A stretch of 64,000 nucleotides of DNA from SHXO01 sp964523885 (GCA_964523885.1 CAZFYX010000034.1:31633-95632), one strand, 5' to 3'. Shown: positions 35,747 through 44,306, counted from the first letter of the stretch. The notes: a model not told the origin generated them from the letters alone. A program made the numbers and translations.

Positions 35747-35904
35747 TTACCGGCAAACGATCGCTGCGCACATGGACCAGGCGTGGACGCAGCGGTGCGC
35801 TGCGCTGCAAGCGCCGTGCTGCGACGAGCGATTGGGCACCTCAGTTGCACCTGCCCCGCTGCAGCACCCGCATGCGCACCCAGCCATCGCCAGAGGAGGC
35901 ATCC

Positions 35905-36231
35905 ATGCCCGACGCAATCCAGCGCCCGCCCGGCAGCCGCCGGAAGTTCCTGTTCACCTGTACGATTGCCGCCGCGGCCCCGCTTGCGGCGCGCACTGCA
36001 ATGGCACAGCAGAAGCGGAAGGTCGACCCCGCCTCGCCGCAGGCGAAGTCGCTGCACTACGTGGAAGACGCCTCGAAGGCGACCGATCCCAAGCACAAGC
36101 CCGACCAGTTCTGCCACAACTGCCAGATGTTCCAGGCCGGCGCCACGGAGCCCTGGGGACCGTGCGTGCTGTTCGGCGGCAACCTGGTGGCCAACAAGGG
36201 CTGGTGCAATGCCTGGGTCAAGAAGGCGTAG
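35905..36231 (+). CDS. High-potential iron-sulfur protein (HiPIP), Tat-exported
   Basis: The 108-residue precursor has a twin-arginine signal (SRRKFLFTCTIAAAAPLAAR) and a mature domain with the four 4Fe-4S cysteines in the HiPIP pattern: CHNC, GPCVLFGG, GWCNAW. The fully conserved Tyr before the cluster is in LHYVEDASKA. HiPIPs are soluble periplasmic one-electron carriers that can feed terminal oxidases. GAGGAGG precedes the ATG at 35905. It is divergent from marR and the oxidase operon and is probably an alternative donor to that oxidase. Confidence 0.93.
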   Translation: MPDAIQRPPGSRRKFLFTCTIAAAAPLAARTAMAQQKRKVDPASPQAKSLHYVEDASKATDPKHKPDQFCHNCQMFQAGATEPWGPCVLFGGNLVANKGWCNAWVKKA

Positions 36232-36240
36232 GCGTACTGG

Positions 36241-36636
36241 TCACGCGGGGGCCCTGCGCAGGGCAAGCGCATCCCGCCGCGCGCCAACCAGCAGCCAGCC
36301 GAGCAGCAGGACGAAGCAGGCCAGCACGAAGATCTTGTTGATGAACCAGTTGGTGCGGAAGATCGTCCACTCCGGCGCCGCCAGGAACAGCACGAACTTG
36401 GTCACCACGATGCCGATCTCGGCGATGGAGACCGTCAGCGCGAGCGCGAAGGTGAAGCGGTTCCAGTGCAGCAACGACCAGGCGACCCAGACGTGCACGA
36501 CCGGCCAGAAGTCGAGGAACACGTAGGTGCCGGCCGGCTTCCCCTCGGACAGCGCGTAGGCGATCGGGAAGAGATACTTGATCACCACGGTCCACGCGGC
36601 GAGGATGAAGAGGAAGTGGGCGAGGAAGGTGCGCAT
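36241..36636 (-). CDS. Small integral membrane protein, unknown function
   Basis: The 131-residue protein has four predicted membrane segments (about 3-22, 35-53, 57-80 and 97-118) with a few conserved-looking charged residues between them. The start at 36636 is chosen because hydrophobic sequence begins directly there and GGAGAG lies about 11 bases upstream. It is convergent with the HiPIP gene, nine bases away. Nothing in it identifies a function. Confidence 0.65.
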   Translation of the reverse strand: MRTFLAHFLFILAAWTVVIKYLFPIAYALSEGKPAGTYVFLDFWPVVHVWVAWSLLHWNRFTFALALTVSIAEIGIVVTKFVLFLAAPEWTIFRTNWFINKIFVLACFVLLLGWLLVGARRDALALRRAPA

Positions 36637-36676
36637 CGGTTGTTCTTCTCTCCGATTCGAAACCGCACTTGAACGC

Positions 36677-36826
36677 CGAGGACACAGAGGAGAATGTGCT
36701 GCGCCCGCGGTCGGGGCGACGACGTACTGCCGGCCACCCGAGGGATCGCCGGGCGTGCATGGCTCCGACCCGGCGGCCTTTCTTTCTTGGTCTTCCTCCG
36801 TGGTCCTCTGTGCCCTCTGTGTGCAA
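36677..36826. repeat. Inverted GACACAGAGGA-type repeat in intergenic DNA
   Basis: The 209-base gap upstream of the small membrane gene holds GAGGACACAGAGGAGA near its left end and, about 110 bases on, TCCTCTGTGCCCTCTGTGTG in inverse orientation. I recall similar CACAGAGG-containing intergenic repeats in other bacterial genomes. No gene is seen in the gap. Confidence 0.4.
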
Positions 36827-36845
36827 AGCGGTTTCGAAGTAGAAC

Positions 36846-38030
36846 TCAACCCAGCCGCATCGCTGCATCGCGCGTGAACTGCGCGATCGGGATCCGCTGG
36901 GGACAACTGTTCATGCAGGACTGGTGCACACAGGTGAGGCAGGAGCGTGCATCGGCCGCCAGCGCGGCATACTCGCTGCGCGCCAGCTCCGGCCGCCGAT
37001 AGTCCACGTCATACATGCGCGTGCGCAACACCTCGGCGATGGGAACCTGTTCTGGACAGCTGCCCTCGCACGCCCGGCAGCCGCTCTGGCAATAGCGCGC
37101 CATCTGCAGCTGCGCATAGCGCTCCAGCAGGTCGAGGTCGCTCTTCCTCAACGGCGCATCCCCGGACGCCACCAGGTACTCGTCGACCTCGGCCTTGCTG
37201 GTCATCGACACCAGCAGCCCGTCGGCATAGCCGCCGCTTAGCACCCAGCGGAACGCAGCATTCGAGAAGGTCGAACCGGGCCGCTCGTAGGGGCGCATGT
37301 CATTGAGGCGCGCGCCCATCAGCGTCTTCATCGCCAGTACCCCCACGCCCTTCTCCCTGGCCTTCTTCAGCACCGGCGGCAGGTCGGGCTGGATTGCCGC
37401 CCAATGGAAGGTGTGGCGCATGCGGTCGAGAAAGCTGGGATCCTGCGCGAAGTTGTAGGCGACCAGCACCACGTCGACCAGGTTGTTGTCGATGGCGTAG
37501 GTCAGGCACTCGGGCAGGTGGCTGCCGTGGCCGGACATCCCGCGGAAGCGGATCTTGCCCTGCTTGCGCGCCAGCTCCGTGAACTCCCACCACTCCTGGT
37601 TCTGCATGCGGTCCACGTCGTTCACCGCATGGTTGAAGTAGATGTCGAGATGGTCGGTGCCCAGGCGCTTGAGGCTGCCCTCCAGCGCCCGCATCATGTC
37701 CGCGCGCTTGTCCCCGGCGTCCGCCTTGGTCTTGCTGGAGAGGATCACCCGGTCGCGCCTGCCCTGCAGGGCCTCGCCGATGGCTTCCTCCGCATACCCG
37801 CCGCGATAGCTCTCGGCGGTGTCGAAGAAGTTGACTCCGCGCTCGAACGCGTGCCGCACCACCGCCGCGTCCGAAGTGCTGGCCGAGCCGAAGGAGATGT
37901 CGGAGACTTCGAGCTGCGTGCGCCCGAGGCTCACGTAGCGCCGGATGCGCGGGGGGTCCGCGGCATCTGCATCCGGCACCCCGAGCAGTGCGCCGGCCCC
38001 CAGCGCAAGGAACTCGCGTCGATCGACCAT
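36846..38030 (-). CDS. Tat-exported aldo/keto reductase with C-terminal 4Fe-4S domain
   Basis: The 394-residue protein has a twin-arginine signal (DRREFLALGAGALLG). The aldo/keto reductase barrel carries its tetrad in FFDTAESY (Asp, Tyr), SSKTKAD (Lys) and YFNHAV (His). A C-terminal ferredoxin-like domain has two cysteine clusters (CQSGCRACEGSCP and CLTCVHQSCMNSCP). This fused family is common in bacteria, but its substrate is generally unknown. Export by Tat fits cofactor insertion in the cytoplasm. GAGGAAG precedes the ATG at 38030. Confidence 0.9.
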   Translation of the reverse strand: MVDRREFLALGAGALLGVPDADAADPPRIRRYVSLGRTQLEVSDISFGSASTSDAAVVRHAFERGVNFFDTAESYRGGYAEEAIGEALQGRRDRVILSSKTKADAGDKRADMMRALEGSLKRLGTDHLDIYFNHAVNDVDRMQNQEWWEFTELARKQGKIRFRGMSGHGSHLPECLTYAIDNNLVDVVLVAYNFAQDPSFLDRMRHTFHWAAIQPDLPPVLKKAREKGVGVLAMKTLMGARLNDMRPYERPGSTFSNAAFRWVLSGGYADGLLVSMTSKAEVDEYLVASGDAPLRKSDLDLLERYAQLQMARYCQSGCRACEGSCPEQVPIAEVLRTRMYDVDYRRPELARSEYAALAADARSCLTCVHQSCMNSCPQRIPIAQFTRDAAMRLG

Positions 38031-38054
38031 TGCTTCCTCAAGGCAGTGAAGGCG

Positions 38055-38123
38055 TGAAGGGTTCCAGACGTTTCCCTCTCCCCCGCATGCGGGCGAGAGG
38101 GTCCGGGTGAGGGGAACCCTTCA
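38055..38123. repeat. Nested inverted repeat, copy 1 of a dispersed hairpin family
   Basis: Outer arms TGAAGGGTTCC (38055-38065) and GGAACCCTTCA (38113-38123) are perfectly complementary over 11 bp. Inside lies a near-perfect hairpin CCCTCTC...GAGAGGG (38074-38101) followed by GGGTGAGGGG. Related sequences occur at 61352-61397 and 61437-61474. Confidence 0.7.
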
Positions 38124-38136
38124 TGCATCCACGCAT

Positions 38137-39219
38137 TCACCCTTCACGTACTGCAGGCAGTCCGAGCTCCGACCACAACAGCATGCCGCCGTGCAGGTTC
38201 GCGTAGCGCTCGAACCCGGCGCCGCGCAGGAGCACCGTAGCCTGTCCCGAGCGCATCCCGGCGTGACACACGGCGACCACCGGCCGCGCCCTCGGAACCT
38301 CGGACAGCCGCGCCTTGAGCTGGTTCAACGGGATCACCTGCGCACCTTCGATGCGGCCCAGAGCCCCGACCACCTCTCCCGGCTCGCGCACGTCCAGGAC
38401 GTGCACCTCGCCGCGGTGGCGGGCCACCCACTCCGGCTCGATCTCCAGCAGCCCCGCATAGGTCTGCCGCACCGGCCCCCAGGTCGCGGGCGCGGGCACC
38501 TGGCCGTCCTCGGGCCGTCCGCAGCGCAGGTTGGCCGGCAGGGCGACGTCGATCTGCTTGGGGTGCGGAAGGTTGAGGTTCTCCATGAAGCCCACGAAGT
38601 CGCGCTCGTCCGCGTTGCCGCCGATGCGGGGGTTGTGCGCCTTCTCCTCGGCGACCGACGACATCGTCCGGCCGCTGTAGTCGTGCCCCGGGAACAGCAT
38701 GCAGGAGTCCGGAAGCGAGAAGATCTGCTGCGTGATCGAGCGGTAGAGCGTGTGCGCATTGCCCTGCTGGAAGTCACACCGCCCGGCCGCCCGGATCAGC
38801 AGCGCATCGCCGGTGAACGCCAGGCTGTGGTCGTCCAGCACGAAGGTCACGCAGCCATCGGTGTGCCCAGGGGTGGCCCGGACCTCCAGCGAACGCTGCC
38901 CGAACGCCACCCGCTGGCCATGGTCGAGGCGCACGTCGGCACAGGCCAGTGCGTCCCCATAGCGCACCGAGATCCCGTAGCGGCACCCGGTGGACTGCTG
39001 CATGAGCCACGCGCCGGTCACGTGGTCGGCGTGGCAGTGGGTGTCTAGCACGCAGGTGAGCTTCAGGTCGAGCTCGTCGAGCAGCGCGCGGTCGCGCAGG
39101 TGCTGCTCGAAGACCGTGTCGATCAGCACCGCCTGGCGCGTGGCCGGATCGCCGAGCAGGTAGGTATAGGTGGAGGAAGCCGCATCGAACAGCTGACGGA
39201 ACACGAGATTGGGAAACAT
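38137..39219 (-). CDS. Persulfide dioxygenase (ETHE1-like) fused to rhodanese
   Basis: The 360-residue protein has an N-terminal metallo-beta-lactamase fold with THCHADH (60-66), GHTDG and FTGDAL, which in ETHE1-type enzymes bind a single iron. The C-terminal rhodanese domain (about 255-355) has the active Cys loop AVCHAGMRSGQ. Such fusions oxidise glutathione persulfide to sulfite and move sulfane sulfur, so they detoxify sulfide in the cytoplasm. There is no signal peptide. The start at 39219 matches the usual MxxxxFRQLFDxxSSTYTYLL beginning of the family. Confidence 0.9.
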   Translation of the reverse strand: MFPNLVFRQLFDAASSTYTYLLGDPATRQAVLIDTVFEQHLRDRALLDELDLKLTCVLDTHCHADHVTGAWLMQQSTGCRYGISVRYGDALACADVRLDHGQRVAFGQRSLEVRATPGHTDGCVTFVLDDHSLAFTGDALLIRAAGRCDFQQGNAHTLYRSITQQIFSLPDSCMLFPGHDYSGRTMSSVAEEKAHNPRIGGNADERDFVGFMENLNLPHPKQIDVALPANLRCGRPEDGQVPAPATWGPVRQTYAGLLEIEPEWVARHRGEVHVLDVREPGEVVGALGRIEGAQVIPLNQLKARLSEVPRARPVVAVCHAGMRSGQATVLLRGAGFERYANLHGGMLLWSELGLPAVREG

Positions 39220-39343
39220 GGCGCATCGGTGGATGAGGACGCGCCATTAAACCACGCGGGCGGCAAGGTCGCAGCCCGACCCGTGGTCAACGCTGTGGTA
39301 GCGTAGGCGTTATCGGGCGGTGTGCCGTCGAGCGAGGCGAATC

Positions 39344-40573
39344 ATGAAGCAGGCCGTGGTGGCGGGTGTGGCACTGGCATTTCTGGCAGCAGGCGGGGCG
39401 CAGGCGCAGCTGCGCACCGGAACCGGGTTCGCCGTGTCGGACGCCACGCACATCGTGACCAATGCGCATGTCGTGGACCAGTGCAAATCGTTGCAGGTGC
39501 GGCTCGGCACGCGGCTGGAGCCGGCCCGCCTGGTCGCCATCGACGTTCCCGCCGACCTCGCGGTGCTCCAGACCGGCCTGGCAATGCCGCGGCTGGCGGT
39601 CCGCGCCTCACCCGCGCTGCGCCTGGGCGAGAGCGTCATCGCCTTCGGCTTTCCGCTGACGGGCTCGCTCTCGGCAGAAGGCAACCTCACCACCGGCAAC
39701 GTCAGCGCACTGGCCGGCCTGCGCGACGACACCGCCTACCTGCAGGTGACTGCGCCGGTGCAGCCGGGGAACAGCGGCGGCCCGCTGCTCGACGAGGGCG
39801 GCAACGTGATCGGGGTCATCACCGCCAAGCTCGACGCCATGGAGATGGCCAAGCGCACTGGCGACATTCCCCAGAACGTGAACTTCGCGGTGAAGGCCAG
39901 CGTGCTCGAGGGCTTCCTGCAGCGCCATGGCGTGGTCTACGAGAAGCGCGTGACCGACCGGCGGCTCTCGGTGGCCGACATCGCCGAGCAGGCCAAGGCC
40001 GCTTCCGTGCGCATCGAGTGCTCGAGCACCGGCGCTGCGGCCGCGCAGGGGCCTGCACAGCCCTCGCGGGCGGAAGCGCCGCCCCCGCCGAGGGAGGCTG
40101 CGCCGGCGGAGATTCCGGGCGGCCCGGCCCCGGCGATCGGGGATGCCGGGCGCCGCAAGGTCATCGAGTCGGTGCGCGTGACCGAGGTCAACACGCCCTA
40201 CCCGACCACTTCGCCGGGGTTGCGCTGGATGACGTTCACCAACGCGTCGTCGGAGTACATCTACAAGGTGACCGTGGGATGGATGAGCCGCGACGTGCCC
40301 AGTTGCCCGCCCTCGCCGTCGGCCTACAGCGGCAAGCGCGACGTGGTCGTTTCGCTCAAGCCTGGCGGCTCGGCGAAGACGATGGCGACGTTCCCGGACG
40401 GCGCGCGCGCCTTCTGCGTGATCGACGTGGCTGTGGCGCCGCCGCCGACGCCGGAGCGGAACCTGAACGAGCCGATCGATCCGCCTGCAGCGCCGCCACC
40501 GAGCGGGAGCGCAGCGCCCCCGGAAAGCGGCCCCGCCCCGGCGTCGCCCGCGCCAGAGGGGAAATCGCCTTAG
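39344..40573 (+). CDS. Secreted trypsin-like serine protease with Pro-rich tail
   Basis: The 409-residue protein has a signal peptide (AVVAGVALAFLAAGGAQAQ). The chymotrypsin-fold peptidase has its triad in TNAHVVD (His), PADLAVLQ (Asp) and PGNSGGPLL (Ser). There is no PDZ domain. A Pro/Ala-rich linker leads to a C-terminal beta domain of about 110 residues (LRWMTFTNASSEYIYKVTVG) and a Pro-rich end. It acts in the periplasm or outside, probably in protein quality control or as a stand-alone protease. GAGGCG precedes the ATG at 39344. Confidence 0.87.
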   Translation: MKQAVVAGVALAFLAAGGAQAQLRTGTGFAVSDATHIVTNAHVVDQCKSLQVRLGTRLEPARLVAIDVPADLAVLQTGLAMPRLAVRASPALRLGESVIAFGFPLTGSLSAEGNLTTGNVSALAGLRDDTAYLQVTAPVQPGNSGGPLLDEGGNVIGVITAKLDAMEMAKRTGDIPQNVNFAVKASVLEGFLQRHGVVYEKRVTDRRLSVADIAEQAKAASVRIECSSTGAAAAQGPAQPSRAEAPPPPREAAPAEIPGGPAPAIGDAGRRKVIESVRVTEVNTPYPTTSPGLRWMTFTNASSEYIYKVTVGWMSRDVPSCPPSPSAYSGKRDVVVSLKPGGSAKTMATFPDGARAFCVIDVAVAPPPTPERNLNEPIDPPAAPPPSGSAAPPESGPAPASPAPEGKSP

Positions 40574-40590
40574 CGGGACGCATGGAAGCG

Positions 40591-40610
40591 GGGCGCGTGA
40601 GAACGCGCCC
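40591..40610. terminator. Perfect hairpin between convergent genes
   Basis: GGGCGCGT-GAGA-ACGCGCCC forms an 8-bp stem with a GAGA tetraloop between the protease stop (40573) and the LOV-GGDEF stop (40657). No T-run follows on either strand, so it may be a bidirectional, weak or Rho-assisted terminator. Confidence 0.55.
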
Positions 40611-40656
40611 GGGCAGGCAAGGAAGACGTGGTGTGCTGCAAAGCCGCGGCCGAAGG

Positions 40657-41631
40657 TCAGGCCGCGGTGGCCAGCGCGCGCATGGCGGGCGCCACGATGA
40701 CCCGGTCGCGGCCCTGCCGCTTGGCCTGGTAGAGCGCGCGATCCGCGGCCTGCACCAGGTCCTCGGGCACCAGCCGCTCGTCCGGCGTCATGGTCGCCAC
40801 GCCCACGCTGACGGTCACCAGGTGGACCGCGCGGCCGTTGCGCTCACTGGCGAGCTCGCGCACCGCTTCGCGCAGCAGCTCGGCCCGCTCGCGGCCCGCT
40901 CGCCGGTCGACGCCGGCGGCCAGCGCGACGAACTCCTCGCCGCCGTAGCGCGCCACCAGGTCGGAGCCGCGCGCGAAGCAGCGCTGCACGGTCTCTGCCA
41001 CCAGCCGGATGCACTGGTCGCCGGCCAGGTGGCCGTGGGTGTCGTTGAAGCGCTTGAAGTGGTCGATGTCGATCATGCACAGCGACAGCGGGATGTGTTC
41101 GCGCCGCGCGCGGTTCCACTCGCGCGCGAGCTGCTCCGAGAAGTGGCGGCGGTTGTAGAGCCCGGTGAGCCCGTCCTTGAGCGCCAGGCCCTCGAGAACG
41201 CGCTTGCTCTTCTCCAGCTGGCGCTGTTTCTCCAGCATGCGCTGCTCGGTACGCACGCGGTCGCTGACATCGTTGAGCGTGCCCATCCAGTGCGTCACCC
41301 GGCCGTTGGCGTCGAGCATCGGCGCGAGGTTGAGCCGGTTCCAGAACAGCGCGCCGTCCTTGCGGTAGTTGCGCAGGAGCACCTCGCAGCTCGCGCCGGT
41401 GCGCAGCGCCTCGCGCAGCGTGTCGAGCGCGGTCTGGCGGACGTCGTCGCGATGGAGGAAGCGGCAGTTGCGGCCCAGCGCCTCCTCGGCACGGTAGCCG
41501 GTGACGCGCTCGAACGCGGGATTGACATACACCAGGGGCATCTCGGGCTGGCGCGCGTCGGCGATCACCAGGCTCTCCGTGGAGGCGGCGACGGCGCGGC
41601 GCAGCAGGTCGGTATGGATATCTCTCTTCAT
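40657..41631 (-). CDS. LOV-domain diguanylate cyclase (blue-light sensor GGDEF protein)
   Basis: The 324-residue cytoplasmic protein has an N-terminal PAS domain of the LOV type: GRNCRFLH with C56 at the flavin-adduct position, then RNYRKDGALFWNRLNLAP. A short coiled coil (about 125-150) leads to a GGDEF domain with intact active site RYGGEEF and an inhibitory RxxD site (RGSD) five residues before it. It should make cyclic di-GMP under light control. Two usual LOV residues differ: FLQ is FLH, and the signalling Gln of GVQ is Leu (GTLND). It is divergent from the beta-propeller gene. Confidence 0.88.
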   Translation of the reverse strand: MKRDIHTDLLRRAVAASTESLVIADARQPEMPLVYVNPAFERVTGYRAEEALGRNCRFLHRDDVRQTALDTLREALRTGASCEVLLRNYRKDGALFWNRLNLAPMLDANGRVTHWMGTLNDVSDRVRTEQRMLEKQRQLEKSKRVLEGLALKDGLTGLYNRRHFSEQLAREWNRARREHIPLSLCMIDIDHFKRFNDTHGHLAGDQCIRLVAETVQRCFARGSDLVARYGGEEFVALAAGVDRRAGRERAELLREAVRELASERNGRAVHLVTVSVGVATMTPDERLVPEDLVQAADRALYQAKRQGRDRVIVAPAMRALATAA

Positions 41632-41845
41632 GGCGTGCCTCAGGATTGGTCCTGAAGTCCTTGACGATCCTCATTTCGACCAAAGTTCACCGCCCTTTAG
41701 CAAATCTTTGACCAGCCGCCTTAATTCTCTGAGAAATAACGCTTATTCCACCCCTTCCGGAGACTGCCGACGGCACGCCGGCCGAACCGGGAAAAGCTCC
41801 CGGACGAACCAAGAGCCGCTGTCCCCTTCTAACCGGCGCCGAACG

Positions 41846-41851
41846 TTAAAA
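41846..41851 (+). promoter_or_regulatory. Candidate -10 element of the beta-propeller gene
   Basis: TAAAAT lies 39 bases before the ATG at 41891 in the 259-base divergent gap with the LOV-GGDEF gene. It fits a sigma-70 -10 box. The rest of the gap is AT-richer than its surroundings, as expected for a divergent promoter region. Confidence 0.35.
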
Positions 41852-41890
41852 TCGGCGGTTTCGGACAATCGACAACGACGAGGAGATGGA

Positions 41891-42961
41891 ATGAACTTCC
41901 GGATGACACGGCACGGCCTGGCCGCGGCCCTCGGGGCGCTCGCCCTGGCCGGCACGGCGGCGCAGGCGGCCGATGGCAAGGCTTACGTGAGCAACCAGGA
42001 CGGCGATGTGAGCGTCCTCGACCTCGCGACGATGCAGGTCGTGGGTGAGATCAACGTGGCCGGCTCGCCGCGTGGAATCGGCGTGACCAGCGACGGGACG
42101 CTGCTGGTCGTCGCCACCCGCGACAGCGGGGCGGTCCAGATCGTCGATCGCGCCACCGGCAACGTCCTGAAGACGGTGCCGATCGGCAAGAACCCCGAGT
42201 TCGTGCGTGTGCGCGGCGACCTGGCCTTCGTCTCGTTCGAACCCGCCTCGAAGGGCGGCCCGCCGCCCAAGCCCGGCTCGAAGGAGGCCGAGAAGGCCAA
42301 GGACGACGACGACGACAACGACGAACCGGCCCGCATCGCGATCGTCGACCTCAAGCAGGGCAAGGTGGCGCGCGAGATCATCGGAGGCAAGGAAACCGAG
42401 GGCATCGAGTTCTCCGCGGACGGCAAGCAGATCCTGATCACCAACGAGGCCGACGAGAACGTCTCGGTGCACGACATCGCCACCGGCAAGCTCGTGACCC
42501 GGGTCGACACCAAGAAGTACGGCAGCCGCCCGCGCGGGGTGAAGCGCTCCCCCGATGGCAGCATGTACGTCGTCACGCTGGAGTTCGGCAACAAGTTCGT
42601 CGTGCTCGACGGCAAGTACGCGGTGCAGAAGGTCGTGGCGACCGGCGAGCACCCGTACGGGGTGGCCTTCGATCGCGAGGGCCAGCGCCTCTACATCGCG
42701 CTGGCCAAGGGCAAGGCGCTGCAGGTGTTCGATGCCAAGACCTTCGAGCCGGTGGCGAGCGTGCCCACCGGCGAGCGCTGCTGGCACTTCAGCTTCACCC
42801 CCGACGACAAGCAGATCGTGGTGGCCTGCGGGCGCTCCAACGAGCTGGTCGTGATCGACGCGCAAGAGCTCAAGCCGGTCAAGCGCATCGCGGACAAGAA
42901 GCTGCCCTGGGGCCTGGTGACCTACCCGAAGTCGGTGGGCAGCCTGGACTGGCCGATGTAA
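41891..42961 (+). CDS. Exported YVTN-type beta-propeller protein
   Basis: The 356-residue protein has a signal peptide (LAAALGALALAGTAAQA). About seven propeller blades of the YVTN type follow (KAYVSNQDGDVSVLDLATMQ, then VSVHDIATGKLV and others). Similar proteins occur beside PQQ-dependent alcohol dehydrogenase systems, so a link to periplasmic oxidation is possible. An acidic loop KAKDDDDDNDE at about 135-145 interrupts one blade and may bind divalent or trivalent cations, which is inference. AGGAG precedes the ATG at 41891. A strong hairpin follows the stop. Confidence 0.85.
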   Translation: MNFRMTRHGLAAALGALALAGTAAQAADGKAYVSNQDGDVSVLDLATMQVVGEINVAGSPRGIGVTSDGTLLVVATRDSGAVQIVDRATGNVLKTVPIGKNPEFVRVRGDLAFVSFEPASKGGPPPKPGSKEAEKAKDDDDDNDEPARIAIVDLKQGKVAREIIGGKETEGIEFSADGKQILITNEADENVSVHDIATGKLVTRVDTKKYGSRPRGVKRSPDGSMYVVTLEFGNKFVVLDGKYAVQKVVATGEHPYGVAFDREGQRLYIALAKGKALQVFDAKTFEPVASVPTGERCWHFSFTPDDKQIVVACGRSNELVVIDAQELKPVKRIADKKLPWGLVTYPKSVGSLDWPM

Positions 42962-42984
42962 CGGGGCGATCCCCACGGCATCAC

Positions 42985-43008
42985 GAACGGCGCCTGCGGG
43001 CGCCGTTC
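42985..43008 (+). terminator. Hairpin terminator after the beta-propeller gene
   Basis: A perfect 10-bp stem (GAACGGCGCC / GGCGCCGTTC) with a TGCG loop begins 24 bases after the stop codon at 42961. TCGTTCGT follows, so the T-run is poor. Confidence 0.6.
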
Positions 43009-43149
43009 TCGTTCGTCGGCCCGCCGACGCCCACCGCGGCCATTGGTATGGCATAGTCACCGGGCCGCCGGCGCAACGCGGCCGATTGCGTTCCGCGACG
43101 GCTGCGCTGCCTGGCGAACCCATCGACTGCCGGACCACCGAGGATCACC

Positions 43150-43899
43150 ATGACGTTCTGGGATCTCACCCTGCTCGACCTGGTCGCGCTCGCGATGTTC
43201 CTGTGCGCATGGCTGGGGTACGCGCCGTTCCTGCGCTGGCGCGGGCGGGGCCTGCAGGTGCACGCGGCTGCGATGATGGACCATCGGCGCGCGTGGATGC
43301 ACGAGTACCTCGGCCGTGACCTGATCTCGGGCGACATCGCCATCGTCGGCCACATCATGAGCACGGCCTCGTTCTTCGCCTCGACCACCGTGATCGTCAT
43401 CGGCGCGCTGGCCGGCGTGCTGGTTCACCTGGGCCCCGGTTCGGGCAAGGCACCGAGCACGTGGCTGTCGATCGCCCAGCCCTCCGTGCTGGAACTGAAG
43501 ATCGTCCTGATCCTCGTGCTCGCCGTCTACGCCTTCCAGTGCTTCACGTGGTCGATCCGCCAGGCCAACTTCGCCGCGGTGGTCATGGGTGCGGCACCGC
43601 CGCTGTCGACCCTGAACACCGCCGTGCGCAACCGGCTGGCCGCGAGCATGGGCAGCATCATCACGGGGGTCGCGGAGAGCTACGACAATGGCGTGCGCGC
43701 CTACTTCTTCGGGATCGCTGCCGTCACCTGGATCGTCAACCCGCTCCTGCTCATGCTCGCCACCACGGGGGTGGTGGCGCTGCTGCTGCGTCGGCAGACG
43801 CAGTCGAGGACCGCTCTCGCGCTGAAGGAGATCGCGGCGCTGCGGATGGAGATGGCAGACGGTCCGGAGGTCCCGCGCCGGCAGCAGTCGGCCGCGTGA
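43150..43899 (+). CDS. DUF599-family integral membrane protein
   Basis: The 249-residue protein has four membrane segments (about 7-25, 72-98, 115-133 and 185-212). A conserved cytoplasmic stretch includes WMHEYLGRDLISGDIAIVGH, and a long loop has QANFAAVVMGAAPP. It matches the DUF599 family, whose role is unknown. No ribosome binding site stronger than GAGGAT is seen before the ATG at 43150. It is followed by two small plus-strand genes. Confidence 0.8.
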   Translation: MTFWDLTLLDLVALAMFLCAWLGYAPFLRWRGRGLQVHAAAMMDHRRAWMHEYLGRDLISGDIAIVGHIMSTASFFASTTVIVIGALAGVLVHLGPGSGKAPSTWLSIAQPSVLELKIVLILVLAVYAFQCFTWSIRQANFAAVVMGAAPPLSTLNTAVRNRLAASMGSIITGVAESYDNGVRAYFFGIAAVTWIVNPLLLMLATTGVVALLLRRQTQSRTALALKEIAALRMEMADGPEVPRRQQSAA

Positions 43900-43948
43900 C
43901 AGGAGCGCGCTTCATCACCGCACGCTGCGCCCGCGATGCGCGAAGGGC

Positions 43949-43954
43949 TATCAT
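43949..43954 (+). promoter_or_regulatory. Candidate -10 element before the two small membrane genes
   Basis: TATCAT in the context GGGCTATCATAGATC lies 40 bases before the ATG at 43994. It suggests that the two small genes form their own transcript. No -35 is evident. Confidence 0.35.
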
Positions 43955-43993
43955 AGATCTTCAGCTTACCGGGACAGGAAGGGAGGTGCACCA

Positions 43994-44287
43994 ATGACCA
44001 CCACGATGCATGCAGTCCCGCCCTCGTTCGCGCTGCTCGTCGCGCTGCTGCTGACCGGCATGTACATGGTGGTCGGCATGGTGGCGTTCGGCTACGCGAG
44101 GCCCGACCTGCGCGCGAAGGCGAAGGCCCGGCCCCTGCGCTTCGACCCGTGGTGGCCGTTCCATTCCGCCGGCTTCGAGCCGTCCGGACAACGGCTGTGC
44201 GGACTGGGCAAGGTCCTGCTGGTCCTCGCCGCCATCGGCTATCTGGCCTGGGCGTGGGGCGTGCTGCGCGCCCTCACCCTTCACTGA
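43994..44287 (+). CDS. Small two-helix membrane protein, unknown function
   Basis: The 97-residue protein has two membrane segments (about 11-35 and 70-91) separated by a basic loop with WWPFHSAGF. GGGAGGTG lies six bases before the ATG at 43994, which is good evidence that it is translated. It lies 19 bases before the Mpo1-like gene and is probably co-transcribed with it. No family is recognised. Confidence 0.75.
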   Translation: MTTTMHAVPPSFALLVALLLTGMYMVVGMVAFGYARPDLRAKAKARPLRFDPWWPFHSAGFEPSGQRLCGLGKVLLVLAAIGYLAWAWGVLRALTLH

Positions 44288-44306
44288 CCGCTGCGCAGGC
44301 GTTCAG

